Positions 59,714-64,000 of a DNA stretch of 64,000 nucleotides are shown in pieces (position 1 is the first letter of the stretch; every line of letters starts with the position of its first letter). The stretch is from CAYNHZ01 sp964397445 (GTDB lineage Bacteria; Bacteroidota; Bacteroidia; Bacteroidales; UBA932). The stretch covers positions 558,001-622,000 of the forward strand of contig CAYNHZ010000001.1 in assembly GCA_964397445.1 (NCBI GenBank), written 5' to 3'. A model generated the notes under the pieces. The model was not told the origin of the DNA. It was given only the letters and a program-made list of their open reading frames with translations, and searched no databases. The translations under genes were made by a program, and so were the position numbers.

Positions 59714-61495
59714 ATGGCAAAAGAAATAAAGTTTTCCCTTTTATATAGGGATATGTGGCAATCATCAGGAAAATATGTTCCTATGGTTCATCAACTAAAA
59801 CAAATAGCACCAGTAATAATCGAGATGGGTTGTTTTGATAGGGTTGAAACTAATGGTGGAGCTTTCGAACAGGTAAACCTCCTATTTGGTGAAAATCCTA
59901 ACACTGCAGTTCGCGAGTGGACAGCTCCTTTCAATAAAGTCGGTATTCAGACACATATGTTGGAGAGGGGATTGAATGCTCTGAGAATGAATCCGGTACC
60001 GGAAGATGTTAGAGAATTGATGTTTAAAGTAAAAGCAAAGCAAGGCACTAATATTTCTCGCTCTTTCTGTGGATTAAATGACCATCGTAACCTCAAAGGC
60101 TCAGTTGTTTTGGCTAAAAAGGGTGGGATGATTTCGCAGGTTGCTTTGAGTATTACCCACTCTCCTGTTCATACAGTTGAGTATTATATGGGTGTTGTTG
60201 ATAAGGTTGTAGGATATGGTTGTGACGAAATCTGTCTAAAAGATATGGCAGGGATAGGTCGTCCGGCATTTTTAGGAAGATTGACAAAAGCAATAAAGGA
60301 TAAATATCCACACATTATTGTTCAGTATCACGGTCACTCAGGTCCCGGTTTTTCCGTTGCATCTATGCTTGAGGTAGCTCGTGCAGGTGCCGAATATATC
60401 GACGTTGCAATGGAGCCTCTATCTTGGGGAAAAATCCATCCCGATGTTATTACCATTCAGGCGATGATGAAAGACGCCGGCTTCCTTGTTAAGGATATCA
60501 ATATGGATGCTTATATGGAGGCAAGAAGGCTTACTCAGACCTTTATGGATGATTATTTGGGGTATTTTATCGAACCTGATAACTATAAATCTTCTTCACT
60601 ATTGGTAGGTTGCGGCCTTCCTGGTGGAATGATGGGCTCAATGATGGCTGACCTAAAAGGTTTCCACGGAGCTATAAATATGTCTCTAAGAAATCAAGGT
60701 AAGAAAGAGGTATCTCTTAATGAATTGGTTGTTATGTTGTTCCAAGAGGTTGAATATGTATGGCCACGTTTGGGCTACCCTCCATTGGTTACCCCTTTCA
60801 GTCAGTATGTTAAGAATACTGCCCTAATGAATCTTATGCACACCCTTAAAGGTGAGCCTCGTTGGAAAACAATTGATAAGGATACAATGAATATGATTCT
60901 TGGTAAGACAGGTACATTGCCGGGAAAACTTGCTCCTGAGATCTTAGAAATTGTTAAGGAGAAAGGGTTAGAATTCTATACAGGCAACCCTCAAGACGCA
61001 TTCCCTAACGAATTACCACGCTTTATCGAAGAGATGAAGAAAGAGGGATGGGATAGAGGTCAAGACGATGAAGAACTATTCGAATTTGCTATGCACGAAA
61101 GACAATATCGTGACTATAAGAGTGGTGTTGCTAAAGATCGTTTCCAAAAAGAGTTAGAAGCTGCTAAAGAAAAAGCAGGTGCTCCCATCGTAGTTACTCG
61201 CCCTGTTGTTGAACTTCCTCGTTTTGATGCTGAACAAATTATGGCACAATATCCGGCAGCTATGCCTGTTCAAGCATCTGGCAAAGGTCAACTTTTATGG
61301 CAATATGATGTTGTTGGTGAAAGCACACCTCCGGCAATAGGCAGTACAGTAAAAGAGGGCAAACCTATATGCTTTATCCAAACATTCTATGGGGTAGAGC
61401 CTATCCTTGCTCAAAAAGACGGAAAGATTGTAAATATTTCAGCTAAACAAGGTGAAATAGTGCAGAAAAACCAAATAGTGGCTTTCATTAGTTAG
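59714..61495 (+). CDS. Pyruvate carboxylase B/oxaloacetate decarboxylase-alpha-like protein without biotin-carrier lysine
   Basis: 593 aa. The HMGL-like barrel (about residues 5-290) has LLYRDMWQSSGKYV in place of the usual LRDxxQS entry, DEICLKDMAGIGRP with the carbamylated Lys, and IVQYHGHSGPGF with the two metal His. The PYC_OADA conserved domain follows to about 480. The C-terminal about 75 residues resemble a biotinyl domain, but where AMKM is expected the sequence is TFYGV (FIQTFYGVEPILAQKDGKI): the acceptor Lys is missing. The protein may use a separate biotin carrier, or bind none. The stop is followed by a strong terminator. Confidence 0.88.
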   Translation: MAKEIKFSLLYRDMWQSSGKYVPMVHQLKQIAPVIIEMGCFDRVETNGGAFEQVNLLFGENPNTAVREWTAPFNKVGIQTHMLERGLNALRMNPVPEDVRELMFKVKAKQGTNISRSFCGLNDHRNLKGSVVLAKKGGMISQVALSITHSPVHTVEYYMGVVDKVVGYGCDEICLKDMAGIGRPAFLGRLTKAIKDKYPHIIVQYHGHSGPGFSVASMLEVARAGAEYIDVAMEPLSWGKIHPDVITIQAMMKDAGFLVKDINMDAYMEARRLTQTFMDDYLGYFIEPDNYKSSSLLVGCGLPGGMMGSMMADLKGFHGAINMSLRNQGKKEVSLNELVVMLFQEVEYVWPRLGYPPLVTPFSQYVKNTALMNLMHTLKGEPRWKTIDKDTMNMILGKTGTLPGKLAPEILEIVKEKGLEFYTGNPQDAFPNELPRFIEEMKKEGWDRGQDDEELFEFAMHERQYRDYKSGVAKDRFQKELEAAKEKAGAPIVVTRPVVELPRFDAEQIMAQYPAAMPVQASGKGQLLWQYDVVGESTPPAIGSTVKEGKPICFIQTFYGVEPILAQKDGKIVNISAKQGEIVQKNQIVAFIS

Positions 61496-61533
61496 TTTCC
61501 TGCATAATACTTTCAGTTTTTACATCAAATAAC

Positions 61534-61580
61534 AAGAGGTGACTTGAAGATCTTATCAGCTTCATAGTCACCTCTTTTCT
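61534..61580 (+). terminator. Terminator after the carboxyltransferase gene
   Basis: AAGAGGTGACT (61534-61544) pairs with AGTCACCTCTT (61566-61576), with further TGAAG/CTTCA pairing inside, followed by TTTTCTTCT. It begins 38 nt after the stop. Confidence 0.82.
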
Positions 61581-61672
61581 TCTCTTATCTTTTCCATCAC
61601 CTCCTCAGGAGGACATTTAGGGCATATCGGTGTGTCTAAAGCGAAGAGTAGATAACGAGAGGTTAAAATCAA
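61568..61672 (-). CDS. Possible 34-aa peptide with a CPKCPPEE motif
   Basis: On the minus strand a frame from TTG 61672 ends at TGA 61568 and reads ...SRYLLFALDTPICPKCPPEE and then VMEKIREEKR. The CxxC within a proline context and the hydrophilic end look like real coding sequence and not chance, and the stretch otherwise has no gene (61496-61733). No ATG start is present; TTG or ATT would have to be used. It may be a small zinc-binding peptide or the remnant of a larger gene. Confidence 0.3.
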   Translation of the reverse strand: MILTSRYLLFALDTPICPKCPPEEVMEKIREEKR

Positions 61673-61703
61673 TACAAAATCATAAATGAAATAAAAAAGT
61701 TTT

Positions 61704-61711
61704 TATCTTTG
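61704..61711 (+). promoter_or_regulatory. -7 promoter box for the outer-membrane protein gene
   Basis: TATCTTTG, 22 nt before ATG 61734. Confidence 0.5.
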
Positions 61712-61733
61712 ACTTAAATAATCAAATGAAAAT

Positions 61734-62363
61734 ATGAAACAATTATCCTATTTTTTGTTATTAACTACTTTATTAACTGTGACCTCTGCATCTATAATGG
61801 CGCAAAATAATCTCGAGATCAAGAGGAATGATATTAGATTGGGAGTTGGAGCCATTCCGATGATTTTCGGTTCAGGTATCTATATGTCTCGTTATGATGC
61901 CTTGAATCCAAATGAAAATATTTATTTAGATTATTATATCAGCAGTAAAATTGTATCTCCTTCAGTTTACCTTAATTATTCTTATCAATTTGTAAAATGG
62001 TTTTCTTTAGGTGCTAACTTTTCCTATTCAGGTTTTTATAAGAATTCTTCAGATTTGGTGACTGATGCAAAAAGGATAACTGAAAGTCAGCACTTTTTAT
62101 CTTTTACTCCGATTGTGAGATTTGATTGGTTAAATCGGGAAGTTATCAGATTGTATTCTTCGGTTGGGATAGGCCTTGGGTACTCTATTGATAAAAAACA
62201 TAATCATATTAAAGGTACTTCAATCTATTCGACCGGAATTATTTTCTCGTATGATGTAACTTTTATAGGGATTACCATTGGAAGAAAAGTGTATGGATTC
62301 TGTGAATTTGGGATAGGAAATAATGGGATTGCAAGAGCAGGCGTTGGATATAGATTTAATTAG
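61734..62363 (+). CDS. Outer-membrane beta-barrel protein
   Basis: 209 aa. A signal peptide (MKQLSYFLLLTTLLTVTSASIMAQ) precedes alternating strands such as SVYLNYSYQFVKWFSLGANFSYSGFY, FTPIVRFDW, and the C-terminal ARAGVGYRFN with an aromatic near the end, typical of small barrels. It has no recognised specific family. A lipoprotein gene follows after 21 nt and the two may form an envelope pair. Confidence 0.78.
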   Translation: MKQLSYFLLLTTLLTVTSASIMAQNNLEIKRNDIRLGVGAIPMIFGSGIYMSRYDALNPNENIYLDYYISSKIVSPSVYLNYSYQFVKWFSLGANFSYSGFYKNSSDLVTDAKRITESQHFLSFTPIVRFDWLNREVIRLYSSVGIGLGYSIDKKHNHIKGTSIYSTGIIFSYDVTFIGITIGRKVYGFCEFGIGNNGIARAGVGYRFN

Positions 62364-62384
62364 ATATAATATTTTAGATTAATT

Positions 62385-63155
62385 ATGAAACAGTATAAAT
62401 TAATAATAGCATTATTAGCAGGGAGTTTGCTTATAAATGGTTGTGTTATAAATAAAGGCGTGAAACCTCAGGTTACTTTTCCTGCAAGAAATGCATATTT
62501 CCTGTTGGCTTCATCTTATTTGGATGGAGTATATATGATGGACTTAGCGATAAAGATTAATTTGTGGAAAAATGCCGGTACACAAGGGGAGAGGGAGCAG
62601 ATAGAAGATATGTATTTTAGCAATTATAAAATCAGGCAATCCGGAGATACTATACGAATTATAAATCTATGTGAAATAAGAACTTACGGTAAAAACCTGA
62701 CTGATGTAGGGACTAAGTGGAGGTTAATCCCCACTGATAATCTTGATAAGGGGGGAGCGACTATTGATGTAGTTGCGGATGATAAAATCAGTATTGTATG
62801 TGACAGTTATTTCCGTAAGTATGATCAAGCTAATTATAGTTATAAATTGAATGTGTTATTTCAAGACAAACTATTCAAATTATCAGGAATAGGGGAGATT
62901 GAGGAGAAAAATGCAGGATCAATGACTTACTCTATTTCTGAGACAGAACCTATTGTTGTAGATAAATTATCAAATATATTATACCACAACTATCAATGGC
63001 CTGAAATTTTAAGCGGAAAGATTGAGAGTGAATGGTTAAGATCTTCAGATAAAGGAGTTTATACCGATCATTTCTCTGTTTTACACTTAGGAGGAAATGC
63101 GATAAAAGTTACAACCAATGGGGTCTCAGAGATATATAATTTTATATCACACTGA
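62385..63155 (+). CDS. Lipoprotein, unknown function
   Basis: 256 aa. MKQYKLIIALLAGSLLINGC is a lipoprotein signal with Cys20. The body is beta-rich and contains ATIDVVADDKISIVCDSYFRKY and YSISETEPIVVDKLS; no domain is recognised. Its 3' end overlaps by 14 nt the 3' end of the convergent aldose epimerase gene. It probably acts with the beta-barrel encoded just upstream. Confidence 0.72.
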   Translation: MKQYKLIIALLAGSLLINGCVINKGVKPQVTFPARNAYFLLASSYLDGVYMMDLAIKINLWKNAGTQGEREQIEDMYFSNYKIRQSGDTIRIINLCEIRTYGKNLTDVGTKWRLIPTDNLDKGGATIDVVADDKISIVCDSYFRKYDQANYSYKLNVLFQDKLFKLSGIGEIEEKNAGSMTYSISETEPIVVDKLSNILYHNYQWPEILSGKIESEWLRSSDKGVYTDHFSVLHLGGNAIKVTTNGVSEIYNFISH

Positions 63156-64000
63156 ATCTGAATTCAATAATATGTCTATATTCTTGAGTTTTGCGTAGAA
63201 TAGGTGATGGAAAGTTGGGTTTATTAGGTGCATCAGGAAAGTTTTGACACTCTATTGCAACACCTTCATAGTCGTTGTAGCTTCGTCCCGATTTACTGAT
63301 GGGTGAACCATTTAGCCAATTACCTGTGTAAACTTGAATTGCGGATTGTGTCGTATAAACCTCCATCTTTCTTCCGCTTTTGTTATCTGTCAATATTGCA
63401 GCAAGTTGAGGAATCTTGTCACCATTTTTATCTATTATCCAACAATTATCATATCCTTTTCCATATTTCAAAGCATTGAAATTTTGATTGATATCTCTTC
63501 CTATTTTTTTCGAAATAGTAAAATCCATTGGGGTATTACTTACATTTTCAATCTCACCTGATGGAATAAGGGTAGAATCGGTAGGGAGCCATTTTGAGGC
63601 ATTAAGGTATAATTTCTGATCAAGAATGGAGCCTGAATCCTCCCCGGAGAGATTCCAATAGCAGTGATTAGTAAGATTTAATATTGTTGAACTATCTGTT
63701 GTTGCAATGATTTCTAAGGTGAGAATATTGTCGTCACTCCATTTATAAATAGCATTTACCTGAAGAGCACCTGGATACCCCTCATCTCCATCTTCGCTTT
63801 TCATCGCAAACTCAACCCTTGAACAATTTTGAGCCTTATCCGAATTTGGAATGATTTCCCATATTTTGTTCTGAAAACCATTTGGCCCCCCATGTAAATG
63901 GTTTGGTGGATTGTTAATAGCAAGTTGATAGTGTTTTCCATCGAGTTCAAATTTTCCGAGAGCTATCCTGTTTGCATATCTTCCGGCAATTTTCCCCATA
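63142..64000 (-). CDS. Aldose 1-epimerase (galactose mutarotase), N-terminus beyond window
   Basis: At least 285 residues are open to the right edge. IAGRYANRIALGKFELDGKHYQL and NNPPNHLHGGPNGFQNK match the region around residues 70-110 of GalM-type enzymes, so about 70-80 residues lie outside the window and the Met at 63999 is internal. Later motifs are NLTNHCYWNLSG with the catalytic His, GYDNCWIID and the Glu-bearing GVAIECQNFPDAPN. It interconverts alpha and beta anomers of aldoses. The 3' end overlaps the convergent lipoprotein gene. Confidence 0.92.
   Translation of the reverse strand, partial: MGKIAGRYANRIALGKFELDGKHYQLAINNPPNHLHGGPNGFQNKIWEIIPNSDKAQNCSRVEFAMKSEDGDEGYPGALQVNAIYKWSDDNILTLEIIATTDSSTILNLTNHCYWNLSGEDSGSILDQKLYLNASKWLPTDSTLIPSGEIENVSNTPMDFTISKKIGRDINQNFNALKYGKGYDNCWIIDKNGDKIPQLAAILTDNKSGRKMEVYTTQSAIQVYTGNWLNGSPISKSGRSYNDYEGVAIECQNFPDAPNKPNFPSPILRKTQEYRHIIEFRFSVI

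Overview
The window is a low-GC, gene-dense chromosomal segment of an anaerobic member of the Bacteroidota, most likely order Bacteroidales. The evidence is the Bacteroidota-type -7 promoter box (TAnnTTTG) ahead of many genes, the Rnf complex together with pyruvate:ferredoxin oxidoreductase, a two-domain FtcD, lineage-typical families (DUF4105, OstA-like protein, C10 peptidase, paired M23 peptidases) and tRNA genes without an encoded CCA. No genus can be named from the sequence alone. There is no rRNA, CRISPR array, transposase or integrase.

Layout. 1-7541 (minus): two LptF/LptG-type permeases around tgt, thiamine pyrophosphokinase and fmt, then alaS. 7641-14257 (plus): two M23 peptidases, a MerR regulator, Nif3, a zinc-ribbon coiled coil, a class III aminotransferase and dnaB. 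14271-20815: DUF3108 protein, RseC and a complete rnfBCDGEA operon with a small TPR protein. 20821-27386: trmH-like, glyA, YgjP-like metalloprotease, rpsO, pnp, a CDF transporter and a small conserved protein. 27401-31269: a Tat-exported dipeptide epimerase overlapping an NlpC/P60 endopeptidase (murein peptide salvage), DUF4105 and YhcH. 31262-37991: radical SAM protein, guaB, two SurA-like foldase genes and an OstA-like protein. 38064-43186: hutH, hutI, a metallo-beta-lactamase-fold protein and ftcD, without hutU. 43170-44015 (minus): membrane LytTR regulator. 44178-48658: fabH, fabK, fabF, fabZ, fabG. 48659-52590: an accessory island. 52638-57125 (minus): nifJ and fabD. 57182-64000: tRNA-Arg, a HdeD-like protein, a lipoprotein, a patatin-like lipase, tRNA-His, a carboxyltransferase, two envelope proteins and a partial aldose 1-epimerase.

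The most unusual part is 48659-52590. A C10 cysteine peptidase and two paralogous lipoproteins are bracketed by intact fabG and, about 2.8 kb downstream, a 93-nt remnant of the fabG 3' end. The remnant is identical over 82 nt, lacks exactly 120 nt between two TGCAAATG repeats, and ends with a different stop context, as if the island had been inserted at the fabG 3' end. Beyond it lie a small Cys-rich membrane protein and a YiiX-like cysteine hydrolase split across two frames at a T TTT TTG heptamer.

Functionally, PFOR would supply reduced ferredoxin to Rnf. The fab cluster and fabD supply type II fatty acid synthesis, with FabK as the enoyl reductase. The LptF/G, OstA and SurA-like proteins serve outer-membrane assembly. 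Histidine is degraded towards glutamate and formimino-folate if urocanase is encoded elsewhere.
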